Shown piece by piece: positions 1 through 10,790 of a DNA stretch of 64,000 nucleotides. The DNA comes from Chondrus crispus. Its lineage: Eukaryota; Rhodophyta; Florideophyceae; Gigartinales; Gigartinaceae. The notes below the pieces were generated by a model, which had not been told where the DNA came from, searched no databases, and saw only the letters and a program-made list of their open reading frames with translations. The translations under genes and the position numbers were made by a program. Position 1 is the stretch's first letter; each line of letters begins with the position of its first letter. The DNA lies in assembly GCF_000350225.1 (NCBI RefSeq), contig NW_005178587.1, positions 124,001 through 188,000 of the forward strand, written 5' to 3'.

Positions 1-1
1 A

Positions 2-1618
2 GTAGCAAATGGATCCGTTCTGCTCGACGAAATAGAACCCGAGCAGGCGTCTGCCACTGAATCTCAACAAAGGGACACAGAAGCTCTCGAGAAAGAACTT
101 TATAATGCGTCATTGACTGTGTGGTTCATGAAACCACCGGCAACAACAGCTGGTATGAGAGAGGGATCCGTGAATGAGCTACAGGTTCTAAAAGCATTAC
201 CAAAATTCTTTGAGAGACACATTCTAAAATGTTCGTCAAGGTCAGATATGAGCATGGAAGGGCATCATAAAGTGCAGTACATACGTACTGTAGGACTATT
301 GGGTTCTTCGAAAGTACCTTTGTTAGCAGGAAGCCCTGATGCAATTATCGCTATTTCCAACCCGGAGGATGACGTGTATGTTGCAGCAGTCGAAATCAAA
401 ACAATGATTGCACTCGAAACCATTACAAAAGCAAAGAAAACGCAAGAAAAACATGGCCATCTATCTTCAATCCGGGGAATAGGCGAAACTACGGCTGCAA
501 CAGCCCTTTTTCATGATCTCGTACCGAATACATCTTACAGTCTGCAATGTTTGCATCATGCGGCAGTGATAGGGAAGAGGCGTGTTTTATTTGTAGTTTC
601 AAAGGGCAGTAATATGGGTATGGGTCAGATTCTATATGCTGCACTTCTCGAGTTTTCTACGGGGATGGTGGCCTGTTACGACTGTACCATAAGCTCTGTT
701 CGTTTGTTAACTTTTACGTGGATAGGAAGACCATCTGAAAATATTCTAGCAGACTACGATGAACTACTGCATAACACACATGCAACAGATCTGTATTCAT
801 ATGCTTCATTTTATAACCTGAGTAATGCCTACAAAGGTCTCGCCAATCAGAACGGTGCACTTATGCCGGCGAGAATGATCAGACCGTCGGCCTTAGATTG
901 GAATTCTCGCAAAGTGGGAGTGGACGAATTTAGTCGGGCGCTCAAGAGTCTATGTTACATAAATTCCTCGGAAAATCCTATTGTAAGTGTCCTCGGCAGA
1001 TTATTAGTCGCTCAAGTTAACAATGCTGCACTTGTGCATCGCCTATCCATAGCCAAACGACGCGGACTGCTGCCTGACGCGTCCTCATATATCGACACTA
1101 GCCAAAGAAAGGGTTACAGTGCTTTGAGACATAACACGGCGCGTTGTGGAACTTTAGCAGGGTTTGCTAGGGAGCTGGCTTAATGTTTCTTTGTGGAAAA
1201 GTCGAACGCTCCAGCAGAGCCTCATAAGACATTGGAACCTGGCTCTGTTCCTGCATCAGAACGAACGAACGATTTTTTGCGGTCTTTGCACTGCAAGGAT
1301 GCGGCTGTGAAGTACAATCGGCCTGCCGATATGCAAAGGAGACTGGAGGAAATTCGATTGCATAAATCAGTGCGTGGGAAAGTTTCATATTGTTCGCTTT
1401 GCTCGTACAGTTTCACTCTAAAACTGAACGGAAGAGTGATTAAGAAAAGAGGTGGGTGACGGCAGAAACAATGGTGTGAAACATGTAAGCAATGCATCTG
1501 CTCTGGATGCTGGACTACGTGGCACACATTAGACACATTACAAAAAGCAACTATTCCGGTAGTAGAACTTGAAAAACTTAAAGAAAGAGCATTCGATATT
1601 CCTACGGATAGAGAATAA
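2..1618 (+). pseudogene. PD-(D/E)XK nuclease-like protein with piggyBac-like C-terminal module and zinc finger (5' partial, two in-frame stops)
   Basis: The frame is open from base 2, so the protein starts left of the window. It reads to a TAA at 1181-1183, continues in the same frame to a TGA at 1457-1459, and on to a TAA at 1616-1618. Seen: the motif series of a PD-(D/E)XK nuclease fold, namely GSVNE (Glu at 176), SPDAII (Asp at 338), VEIK (Glu 392, Lys 398) and QCLHH (Gln at 545). Further on, RKVGVDEFSR (Asp at 923) followed by a hydrophobic helix resembles the GGVDxxD region that carries the last catalytic Asp of piggyBac transposases. The tail has CSLC (1391-1402) and, past the TGA, CETC, CKQC, CSGC and WTTWH, a cysteine/histidine cluster like the piggyBac C-terminal zinc finger. 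Inferred: a decayed transposon protein joining a nuclease-like domain to a piggyBac-like end. Alternatively it is a distant transposase whose core only mimics the nuclease motifs. No conventional ATG can be assigned. Confidence 0.5.
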
Positions 1619-2014
1619 ACAATGGAATGAGAAAAGATACAGGTGTTATGTTTTAGTAAAGGATCGATTCAGTATCGCAACTGTGTATACTCGAAAACAT
1701 GCCATTTCGGTTTGCAAAGGGCACATGCACACAGATCACGCATTCCGGTGCGTGAATATTTGCGAGAATGTTTTGCTCTGGGCGTGAAATTCTCGCACGG
1801 GTATCCTTCCCCAATAGGGAATTAATGGACATATTTCGCGGTGGCCATCCGCCTGTCCATACTACACGTCCTGTAAACTTTTTGCGGGTATCAATCTTCT
1901 CCTCACTGTATACTCTCTCACAATGTCTAGGTGAAATGGACAGAAAACGCTCAAAAATGTCGAGGAACGCCATTCAATGAAGCTTTCTAGACAGATCATT
2001 TTACAAGATACTGG
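1619..2014. other. Spacer between two transposon relics
   Basis: About 400 bases with only short overlapping open frames on both strands and no recognisable domain. No clear terminal repeat of either neighbouring element was found here. Confidence 0.5.
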
Positions 2015-3987
2015 TTAATTAAGGACAAAGATTCGACCACTCGCTGCGCTCTTCAGTAAGCCTGCGACTATCTCCATAGCCACTTTCCGTGAGAATGATC
2101 CCCGCTGCCTCTTTGAAACGCCCTTTCGCTTCACGCCCAATCTTTGTTGGGTGTTTGCGGCCTTTTTCGCCTTCGCAATCGCCCTTTGATTCGCTTTCTG
2201 CTTGCAAGCTTCAGCTTTACGAGCAAGCTCACCCGCTTGTTCTTGCTTGCGCTTAGCACGGGCAAGTTCTTTCTTGCGCTTCTCAGCCTCAGCTGCCTCC
2301 TTCCTCTGATACTTAGCCACGGACGCCGCCGTTTTTTGACGCAACTTTTTCTGTTCAATGGCCAGTTTTTGGGCTTCTTGATCCCTCCTCCTTTGCAAAG
2401 ATTCTTCCATTGTTAGCCACTGCGCTGGAGCGCCGCAATCGAGAGCGAAGTTTTTTCTCCTGTTGTCGCCTACAGCAGACAATACCGGCGTTGGCGTGGC
2501 ACATCTCAAAAGTATGTTTTGAACTGTCTCCGCTTCTCTTATAATAATATCTATTTCTTGCAGTTTACGAGCGTGCCCGTACGAATTGGACCGTGTGACC
2601 CTTTGTAGCGCTGCTACTGTTTTTGCATCAGTTACTCGTCTCGTTGTGGACAGAGAAGATTTCGCACTGTTCTCATTAAATTGGGTAGCAAAATCTGCAC
2701 GGAAAGGAAAGAGACCTGCTTTGGCGAATGATGCACGTGCATCCGTAACTGTTATTGAATTATAAGCGTGAACACCACAAATAAGATTGAACCTCACGCT
2801 GCGAGTATCCAAAATAAAAGACTTGGCGAACTCGTCCCTTATTGCTCGCATCTTTGTCTTGAACGTTTTGTTCACAAACTGATCATATGGTTGCAAAAAG
2901 TGTGAAGTGTTTGCTGGTGATACCACCACCTCACACCTATTTGCAGCACATATTTCGAGCCATTCTACTCCATTTCGAGATCCGTGGCCGTCAAAAGAAA
3001 GCAAATATGTCACATCCTGTGACAGAAAAGAGCGAACGAAAGCATTCAGATGCTTCACAAAAGCAGGCATTACGGACATCTCCATTGAACCTTTTTCTGT
3101 GCACTTGATGACGCCTTCGCTTGGAAACCAATTCTTTTGCTCAAACTTACGGCACACATTTCCGCTCTTTCTGTATATATTAGGAAGAGGCTCGACCCAG
3201 TTCGACATAACTTGCTTCCCGGCTACAATGAAAAAGGGAGGTGCTTTACGCCCAGACGCAGACACTGCGACTACACAAGTAATGTTCTTGCCAGCGCCAG
3301 CTGTTTTGGCTGAAGCGACGAAGCCACCATGATGGCTGTTTGAAGGACCAAAACCTTTCGCTTTTTTCCAAAAGTTGATTCAACTGCTGTCTCGTCAACA
3401 TTCCAGATGCGATCACCGTCATCAAGAATGCCTGGATGTTTTGACTCAATATTTTGTAGCACTTCGAAGTATCGCTGCACATGCGAGTAAGGACTCTCCC
3501 TTTAGCTTTGCGTTCTCTTTACGCTCATAATTCGAAACGTGATTTCACGATGCCTTGCTCGAAAAGCACGAACAGCGTCGTCCGAAGGCACACAATTCTT
3601 CCATCCTTTTCGTCCATCCGCAGCGACTTCTTCCATTATTCGTTTGATTCCTGCAACGTCTACAGCAAAACCCCGCTTAGCTGCATATATGAGGCGTTGA
3701 ACAATCATTTTTTCCTCATCTTGGGAAAGTACAGTCTTTGCTCCCTTTTTTGTTGCCTCGACCTTGCGGCATTGTCGTTCAATTTCATCCGATTCATCGT
3801 TTCGGAGCAGTTTTTTGAGGTTACCGACCAGCGTCTTGGATAGCCCAGTCGATTCCGCAATTTTGCGCAGAGAAAGCTTGGTGGTTTTGAGGAGGTGAAT
3901 TGATTTCTTTTTCGCTTCATGCCTCGAGAGATTGATTTCTCTTCCATATTTTCGGGCTTTCGTTTGATGTCGCATTGAGGGAGCCAT
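2015..3987 (-). pseudogene. pogo/Tigger-like (DDE_1 superfamily) transposase A, broken
   Basis: Read on the minus strand from an ATG at 3987. The first 161 residues contain a helix-turn-helix (LRKIAESTGLSKTLVGNLKK) and a second DNA-binding segment, the usual CENP-B/pogo order. A TAA at 3502-3504 interrupts the frame, which then continues to NVDETAVE, the first catalytic Asp, near 3410. A one-base shift near 3355-3360 moves the reading to the frame that ends at 2015. This last part carries LLSFDGHGS (second Asp) and SHFLQPYDQF (third Asp), then a long Lys/Ala/Arg-rich coiled tail of about 130 residues. The DDD triad is therefore still present, and only the nonsense codon and the frameshift stop it being a full transposase of about 650 residues. 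In the intact family this enzyme cuts and pastes its own element. No terminal inverted repeats could be fixed by eye. Confidence 0.85.
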
Positions 3988-4104
3988 CTCGGGAGAAAGT
4001 GGAAAGAGGTAATGGCAGACAATGCATGGAAGAGTGGTTTACAGGAGCGCCAAAGAGGGATTTGACAGTTACAAGGTTCAACCCCGCGATTTCATTAAAT
4101 CATG

Positions 4105-4130
4105 TTTTTGCGCGCAATTGCGCGCAAAAA
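4105..4130. repeat. 26-bp perfect palindrome (GCGCGCAATTGCGCGC core)
   Basis: TTTTTGCGCGCAATTGCGCGC followed by AAAAA reads the same on both strands. It lies about 120 bp upstream of transposase A and could be part of the end of that element. It could also be one of the many palindromes found throughout the window. Confidence 0.7.
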
Positions 4131-4817
4131 CTGCCAGATAATGCTGCAAAATGAAAAAATCACCACTTCGGCCTTCTTCATGTGACCCACCGATAATCGC
4201 GATCAACCATCCAAATCGAGATCCCCCATGCCTTCCTAGGGTCCCTGTAGCCCATCTCCATCATGGAGATGTAACGTGTAAGTCGTGGCTACCATTGTCT
4301 AAAGTCGTTTCTTCATGAAGAATCATGAAGTTTCTTAGTTTCTGCATGAATAAACAAGCAAAAAGCAAAAATGAAAAAACAACCCGAAATCGCGGGTTCA
4401 ACCTTATTGTGGATTTCCGCCTTTACCGACAAAAATGGCGGGCTTTGCGGTTTGCATTCAATACGGTAAGATACGGTAGCTCGTTGGAACACTTGGAGTC
4501 AAAAAACAGGCCCTTTGGTTGCGAACAGCCTCAGTTACTGGCTCATAATTTATTTGTCCTTTAATAACCCGGTGTCCACAAATTCCCTTTTGGGGAAGGG
4601 TAGTGTCCAATCATGCATCAAATGTACAGTGTACGCAAGTGAACACGAATGTACACAAATGTACCCAATTGTACATTTTCCATGCATGATCAAAAAAATG
4701 CACGCAGCGTGCATGGGGATAACAAGGCCGCGTGTCCGCACAGGAGATCCAGCCGCTTGCAATCAAGGAGAGCCTTTCAGCAACACTGGTGAAGGAACAC
4801 TATCCTCGCCCATCCGC
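4131..4817. other. Upstream region of the DDAH gene
   Basis: No gene seen. It holds a short palindrome (CATCTCCA-TCA-TGGAGATG near 4252-4270), several TGTACA-type hexamers at 4620-4675 and a GCACGCAGCGTGC inverted repeat near 4700. The frame of the downstream gene is open from about 4515, but that stretch has poor protein composition. No TATA box could be chosen with confidence. Confidence 0.4.
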
Positions 4818-5807
4818 ATGACAATGCCCACTTACTCCGCCTTTGGCGTATCAATTCTTCCTTGCCTTCGCTCCTCTTCACAATCCCCCGCCTGCACCCG
4901 CCACTCGCGACATGTGCCGACCGCTTCTATCGCGATTGTCGGAACCGTGCCCTCCACTTTCGCCTTTGGTATTCTGTCTCCAGACGTTCTGCCGACTGAC
5001 ATATCCTTGAAAAAAGCGATACAACAGCACGCCGAGTACTGTCATGCGTTGTCAAAGATACCGGCCATCAGCGGACTTTATCAATCACCATCCAACCCTG
5101 CCTTCCCGGATGGCGTCTTCGTGGAGGACCCGCTCGTCATCATCTCCAAACGCACAGCGTTCATGGCAACTGCGGGCCACAAGTCTCGTGATGGTGAGCG
5201 TGCCGCCCTCACCAGTGTCTTGAAACGCATCGGCGTGGTTGTTAGACGCGCATGGGACATTAGACTCGACGGTGGAGATGTGCTCAAGGTGCCAGGCTTC
5301 GTCGTTGTGGGGATATCCGAAAGGACCGAGAGCGCGTCGGTAGAGGCTTTACAGGCTGCGTTGGACGACGAGGCAGCAGGCGACAAGCGGGCTCCGAAGG
5401 CCGTGCCGGTGGCCGTGATTGACGGACTGCATCTCAAGTCACTTGTGACATGGGTCGGCGGAGTCGACGCAAGCGATCACGGGTTTCTTGTGGCTCCGGA
5501 TGATGAACGTGGTAAGCAATGTTTGAAACGCATTCAAGAGGCCACCGGGGTATCGTGGGACGTGCTCCAAGTACCGGAAGAAGAAAGATTGGCGGCCAAC
5601 ATGCTCTTCATACCGCCACGGAAGGATAGATATGGAAGTGTTGCACCAGGTGCCGTGCTTGTTCAAAGGTCTTGTCCCATTTCTGTGAAGCTGCTCAAGG
5701 AGAAGGTGGTCGCTGCAGGAATAGAGGACATTGACGTTGTTGCCGTGGACATGAGTGAGATGGCCAAAGCCAATGGGGCATTGACCTGCATGTCAGTCAT
5801 CATATAG
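4818..5807 (+). CDS. DDAH: NG,NG-dimethylarginine dimethylaminohydrolase (DDAH)
   Basis: DDAH hydrolyses asymmetric methylarginines to citrulline and a methylamine. In animals this controls the supply of nitric-oxide-synthase inhibitors. The reading frame is intact, 329 residues from the ATG at 4818. Numbered from that start, family landmarks are FPDGVFVED (Asp 98), RLDGGDV (residues 150-155), SERTE, GLHLKS (catalytic His 205), AANMLFIP, and the C-terminal ALTCMSVII with the nucleophile Cys 324. The usual family length is about 255-285 residues. The extra 45 or so at the front (Ser/Arg/Pro rich, few acids) could be an organelle-targeting peptide, or the true start could lie slightly downstream. 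The ATG at 4824 is an alternative. The gene has no visible intron and stands alone between a transposon relic and a palindrome-rich spacer. It is among the best preserved genes of the window. Confidence 0.9.
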   Translation: MTMPTYSAFGVSILPCLRSSSQSPACTRHSRHVPTASIAIVGTVPSTFAFGILSPDVLPTDISLKKAIQQHAEYCHALSKIPAISGLYQSPSNPAFPDGVFVEDPLVIISKRTAFMATAGHKSRDGERAALTSVLKRIGVVVRRAWDIRLDGGDVLKVPGFVVVGISERTESASVEALQAALDDEAAGDKRAPKAVPVAVIDGLHLKSLVTWVGGVDASDHGFLVAPDDERGKQCLKRIQEATGVSWDVLQVPEEERLAANMLFIPPRKDRYGSVAPGAVLVQRSCPISVKLLKEKVVAAGIEDIDVVAVDMSEMAKANGALTCMSVII

Positions 5808-6859
5808 GCCCTGGGTGCGGTTTTCGAAAGGACAATGCGACATTGAAGGACATGCAGTTGCCAATATCTGGGAAAGCCTTTGCTTCCGGCTGTAAAACAA
5901 TGTATAGTCTGTATCTGGAGTTTTGTGTGGGGGCTCTTAGGGGACGAAAATTTCACGCAAATCATAATTAGGCAAGGCTGGTGCGCAACTTGGAATGTAT
6001 GATGTTGAGGCCAGGGGTTCTAAAAAAAGGTAGATGCGAAACACTCGTCGTTCAGTGCAGGGGTTGGGCTTTTCTCCCCCGGCGCGCAAGCGTTTCTGCG
6101 TCCAGAGCCCAGAGTCGCAAGCGTTAACTTGGGGCAATAGTACTGCACTGGGTAGTAGGTACAGTGTGTATCAGGTACCGATAGACGGGGACGAAAGCAC
6201 TTTTTGAGACACGACATCAATTTCGGTGCTAGCAGCTGATTCCATTCGCAAAAGTCACTGCGTCGACGTCTATCATCGTTCTCTCTCTATTTTTTATTAT
6301 CGTATGCAGTCTCGAGGGGACCAATGTTTAATCGGACTTGGCGATGTGAAGGGTGTCCTTATGATTCAGAGGCGGGCAGGCGGCGAGCACCGTAGGGTGA
6401 AGTCGTTGCCTCCACACACTTATACATGTATAACGGTATGAGTCCAAGTGTCGATCATGCGGTTTATGGCACAGGGGGTAAGTTACTTGCTGGACGGTAT
6501 GTGACGGCTCAGGGCCGTTCATTTTGTCGATAGTTTTGGTGCCTGGCGGGGATAGTGCCCGAGGAACTGGCAGGGAACTGGGGGTCGATATTGCAGGTCA
6601 ATCTGTTGGAACGGATATCCGTTCGGATGCAAACCAAAAGAGCAGAAAAAGTAAAAATGATTTCAAAAATATGCCTCCAAAAGCACTTGTTGCCGCGTGG
6701 TACACAGTACTGCGTGCACCGGAGAAGTCGCAAACTGATGAACCTTGCCTTTCGACGAAGCGACGTACTGTAATGTCAAGTGTCACGTGATCCTACGGTA
6801 CAGCGGTGTCGCCACTGGCCCTGTCCCAGACCTCTACTTTTTTTTCTTCTTTCGGCTGA
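5808..6859. other. Spacer downstream of DDAH
   Basis: About 1 kb with only short, composition-poor open frames and no recognisable domain. It leads into the paired palindromes at 6860-6956. Confidence 0.5.
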
Positions 6860-6914
6860 CAGGCGTGACAATCAGTAAACTTTATAGTATAAAGTTTACT
6901 GATTGTCACGCCTG
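6860..6914. repeat. 55-bp perfect palindrome (27-nt arms, 1-nt centre)
   Basis: The left arm begins CAGGCGTGACAATCAGTAAA and the right arm is its exact reverse complement, with a single G at 6887 between them. The last base is shared with the next palindrome. A transcript would form a 27-bp hairpin. Confidence 0.95.
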
Positions 6915-6956
6915 AATTATGGTACAGTATAAAGTTTATACTGTACCATAATTCAG
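6912..6956. repeat. 45-bp perfect palindrome (22-nt arms, 1-nt centre)
   Basis: Starts CTGAATTATGGTACAGTATA and folds back exactly around a single G at 6934. It overlaps the previous palindrome by three bases, so the two form a tandem double hairpin of 97 bp. Confidence 0.95.
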
Positions 6957-7038
6957 ACTCGCCTCAGTGATCTTCTTTACAGTACAGTACCTTTATTGTA
7001 CTTCCATTTTGTACTCACCTCTGTAACATTACAGTCGT

Positions 7039-7663
7039 AGGTTACCCCTACAATACCCGGTATGTTTGGGACAAACCCCTATTTCAGGGACAAGCAAAAA
7101 ACATCAAATTTTAATCAAATTATAGATCAAGGTGGCAGATAAGACACCGTACTGGTCATTCCACGCAATATATCTGCGCCACTGAGCACTCTGCTGCCAA
7201 TGAGGACCTGCCATCTCCTCCGTAGGCACCCCAACTATGCCGGAAAAAATCAAGGGCAAGGGCATTTCTAATGTGCTCGAACCGGAACAGTGTCAGGAAG
7301 CCCTCCTTTTCGCCTCTTCCATAAATCTTATGGAGCAACTTTATTGTTCTCATCGCCCACACCAGCCCCTGTTGATGCTGAGCGATTTCCGCGCCGTGAT
7401 TTGCATCAAAAAAATATGGGTGAGTCCAGATTGCATCAGGAACTTGTCCCGATTCAAGGGGTATTTTCCCCCAAAATGAGCCTTTCTGAACCGTTCTTCA
7501 AATAAATCACCTAAAATGACACCAGTTCTTTGTCCGCTTTCTGGGGTTTTGCATGATTGCCTTGGATATGCCGCAGACAATGACGCAGAAATCGTAAACA
7601 ACAAGTTACGGGAAGTAATTTTTCTTTAAAAACCCCGTATTGTCCCAAACATAGGGGCAACCT
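7039..7663. mobile_element. Possible short degenerate DNA transposon (inverted ends with indels)
   Basis: The left end (7039-7080) contains AGGTTACCCCTA and TATGTTTGGGACAA. The reverse complement of 7631-7663 contains AGGTTGCCCCTA followed directly by TGTTTGGGACAA, so the two ends are imperfect inverted repeats. The interior has small minus-strand frames, including a Phe/Arg-rich stretch near 7470-7560 that recalls the start of a Harbinger-type transposase, but this is too weak to name. No target duplication was found. Confidence 0.35.
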
Positions 7664-8461
7664 CTTGAACACGCGGCCTCAAAACCTGCCAATCACCGGC
7701 ATCGCTTATGTCGTGGCAATACTAAACTCTAGATTGCTTTACAACTGTGAATACGACAGTCAAACAAACTGGGCGCTTCAGTTGTTCTTTGAGAGACAAC
7801 TTTGTTCTTTGAGAGAAAAACTCGGCCCTCAGAAAACCGCCTTTTCGTCACTCAGCCAAGGGTCATGCCTATGCATCTTCCCCCTAGTAGGATGTTGAGA
7901 GCTTGCTTCAGTGTGAACAAGTGCGTTTGGCACACTTACGTGCTGCCTTGCTGTCCCTTCGGGCCCACACGTTACAAAGGACCAAAGTTTTGTTTTGCGG
8001 GGACTACTGCTGTGCGGGGACTACAGCTGTGTGAGGTGTGAGTGCGAGTTGAAAAGTTGTCACCCTTCCAGCTGCGACTTAACTTTACTACTGTACCAAG
8101 GGTATTGTAGAGCGCTATTCCCTTTTCTGCGGTAGTGAAGGTTTCCCAAAACTGTCATTTGTAGAAGAAATTTGCTTTTCCATCTCAATTTTCCACTGGC
8201 CGACAACATGAACAAGTGAACTACACACGCTACAGTACAAGTCACGATTGGAACTTCACTTGTGGACCATGCACTCGATGAGAAAGAGAGAGAGAGTTTA
8301 TTGGATATGAGGGGGTGGGAGCACTGTTTTTGGCAACACGAAACATGTCAACAAAAATGTGTTGTGCCTTTTTTACAAAAGGTTGCGCGAGAGGAGTGCG
8401 AAAACTATACAAGGGGTTTCCCGGCGAGCGTTTGTCCGCTCCGTTCCGCAGGGCGTTGTCA
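7664..8461. other. Spacer downstream of the GT2 gene
   Basis: No gene recognised. It has two short tandem duplications, TTGTTCTTTGAGAGA repeated near 7780-7818 and GCGGGGACTAC repeated near 7998-8026, and a GA microsatellite at 8281-8297. Confidence 0.5.
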
Positions 8462-10475
8462 TCATCGAAAAGGAATGAACGGAATAAACCTTGCAAACGA
8501 GTCTCTAAACGTGTAGGCCACCAGGGCAGCCATGGCTCCAAAAATGAGACAGGCCTGCACGACGTTAAGCAAGCTGATAAACGACGACGGTACGAAGCGC
8601 TTGCCGGTGGTAGGGTCGACCGCATACTGATCGCACCGGCCATGCACGACGTCCTGCATGACCCACCCGGACACGAGCGGGATGAAGCAGAGGTAGACGG
8701 CCAGTAGATGCGGGAGCAAGTTTGCGGCCGCGAAGCCGAGCGCCATGGCCATGGGCAGGATGTTGCTCTGCGGCATGGGGCCGCGGTGCGTGGGCGGGCT
8801 GGCCAGCGCGTAGCCGATGGCGAACGAGAGCAGGCACGCCATGGCGATGTTGAACCAGACGCGGGTGAGGTTTTTCAGGACGTCGCGGTGGGGCACGTTC
8901 CTGGCCTTGCCGTGGGCGTGCCCGTCTTCGCCGTCGTCGTCCTTGTCCGTGACTTTGAACTTGATGGCCTTGCCTTTGTACAGGGCGACGAACAGGCTCT
9001 TGACGCTGACGAAGCGGAACATGGTCTCGAAGGCGTCGGCGCCGGACTCGGACTTGCTGTGGCCGTGCGCGCCCTGCGTGCGGACCCAACGCACGAAGAT
9101 GCTGAGGAACAGGAAGGGAGCGAGGTAGGCGAGGAACGTGAAGGTGTCGGTGACGTCGACCATGGAGACGCCGAAGACGAGCAGGAGGACGGAGGCAAAG
9201 TCGTATAAGAGATGGACGATGGAGAGCAAGCGGGCGTAACCCATATTCAAATAGAGCAGCCTCTGGACAAGGGAGAGGTTGGGGCACGTGAGCGGGCCCG
9301 ACTTGGAGAGCAGGATCTGCCAGTCGCCCTTGAGCCAGCGCTCGCGCTGGTCAAAGTTGCTCCACAGGGAGGTGGTGGCGAGGCCGGACGCGAGGGGCTC
9401 GTTGACGTAGTAGGTCTTGTAGCCCAGAGAGTGGAGCTTGATAGAGAGGGCGGTGTCCTCCGTGACGGAGTGGTAGGGAAAGTAGTCGGCGTGGTGCAGG
9501 GCGGCGCGGTTGATGAGGTTGGTGGTGCCGACGAGCGGGGCGGCGTTGAAGCAGTCCTTGGCCGGGAGGACGGCGTCGAAGAAGAAGGTGGCGCGCTGGT
9601 CGGTGGGGTCTGGGTCGTGCGGGGATAGGTTGCGGAACTGCTGGGGGGCTTGGACGGCGGCGAGGCGGTGGTCAAAGTGATAGAGGGCCGTGACGGGGTC
9701 CCAGACGAAGAAGTAAGGGAGCAGGCGCTGGAGCATGTGCGGGCGGACGATGAAGTCTGCGTCGAGGGTGACGACGAGGTCGCTTTGGGTGCGGCGGAGG
9801 GCGTAGTTGAGGTTACCGGCCTTTGCGTGGATGTGGTGCGGGCGGGCGAGGTAGTGGAGGTTCGGGGCGGAAGGGCGGAGGGCGGCGACGAGGGCGCGCT
9901 TGGCGGGGTCGGCGCCGTCGTCTAAGAGGTGGACGGAGAGGAGCTCGGGGGGGTAGTCGAGTGCGAGTGCGGCGACGACGGTAGCGCGGACGAGGCGCGG
10001 GGGCTCGTTGTAGCACGGGATAAGGACTGCGATGGAGGGGAGGTTTGCGTGCTGCGGGGGGACCCGTCGCTCTGCGGGGGTGTGGCACGGGGGCGGGGGC
10101 GAGCATGCGGGGCGGGATGCGGCGCAAGGTAACGGCGTTGCGGCGGGCGACGGCCCAGGCCTCGGGGACGCGGAGCAGCAGGCTGCAGAAGGAGACGCAC
10201 TCGAGGGCGAAGAAGAAGGCCTGGTACAGGGCGATGAGGGCCGAGGGGGAGAAGACGGCGATGGTGTGGCGCAGGCGGTAGCGCAGGTAGAGCAGGCCCG
10301 ACAGGATCTGGGCCACGCTGAGCAGGCGGATGAGCAGGAACTTGCGGCGCGTGGCGCGCGTCTGCTCGCGCCAGTGCGCGGGTAGACCCGGGCGCCACTC
10401 GCCGGGCAGCAGCGGGCGGATCGGCGTGGTGGGCGAGCGCTGCAGCGCCGAGACGGGGGACGTGGGGGCGTGCAT
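8462..10475 (-). CDS. Cellulose-synthase-like glycosyltransferase family 2 membrane protein (one frameshift)
   Basis: Processive GT2 enzymes use a UDP-sugar to extend a beta-glucan in a membrane. From the ATG at 10475 the protein opens with two hydrophobic helices (KFLLIRLLSVAQILSGLLYL and SALIALYQAFFFALECVSF). It then has all the catalytic motifs: HLLDDG (residue about 185), TLDADF (about 238), VTEDTA (about 338) and QRERW (about 377). The C-terminal half has about five more membrane segments and ends near residue 670, a plausible CesA/Csl length. One base must be skipped near 10080-10110, in a C-rich tract (CGCCCCCGCCCCCG on this strand), to join the N-terminal frame to the catalytic frame. 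That is either a sequencing error or a recent mutation. A 17-base GT...AG stretch there is too short for an intron and has the wrong length to restore the frame. Cellulose, another beta-glucan or a mannan are all possible products. A decayed copy lies at 19645-20631. Confidence 0.85.
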
Positions 10476-10790
10476 GGGTGGGGGGGAGGAGGGGTTGCGG
10501 TGGGTTGGGATGGGTTGGGTTGGGGAATTAGGAGAGGGGGGACGGGCGGGGCGAGGGGAGGTGGAGTAAATATAGAGTTGGGGCGTAACGGGGCAATGGG
10601 AAGGAGGGAGAGGTAGGAGGGGTGAAAAAGAGGGCAAGTGTGGTGGTGGTAGTGGTGGTAGTGTATGGTTGGGAGCGTGGGCGTGGGTTGAGGCGGGGTT
10701 GAGGCGGGTTGAGGCGGTTCTGCACCGTTGGGCGTGGGTGGAGGCGGGTGGGTTGAGGCGAGGCGGGTTTTACAGCTCAACGCAAGTGCA
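10476..10790. other. Purine/pyrimidine-asymmetric upstream region of the GT2 gene
   Basis: The plus strand is almost free of C over long stretches, and GGTTGAGGCGGG is repeated several times at 10670-10770. On the gene's strand this is a CT/CA-rich leader. It contains no stop in some frames, which explains long but meaningless open frames here. It probably covers the promoter and 5' UTR. Confidence 0.45.

Noticed and set aside
2144-3332. Plus-strand frames opposite transposase A
   Set aside because: Antisense shadows of the transposase with leucine/phenylalanine-rich composition and no domain.
10080-10096. 17-base GT...AG as an intron in the GT2 gene
   Set aside because: Too short for splicing, and its removal does not restore the frame.
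8565-10637. Other long frames overlapping the GT2 gene on both strands
   Set aside because: GC-rich shadows of the GT2 coding sequence with Arg/Pro/Val-rich composition and no domain. The only real piece is the N-terminal frame joined by the frameshift.
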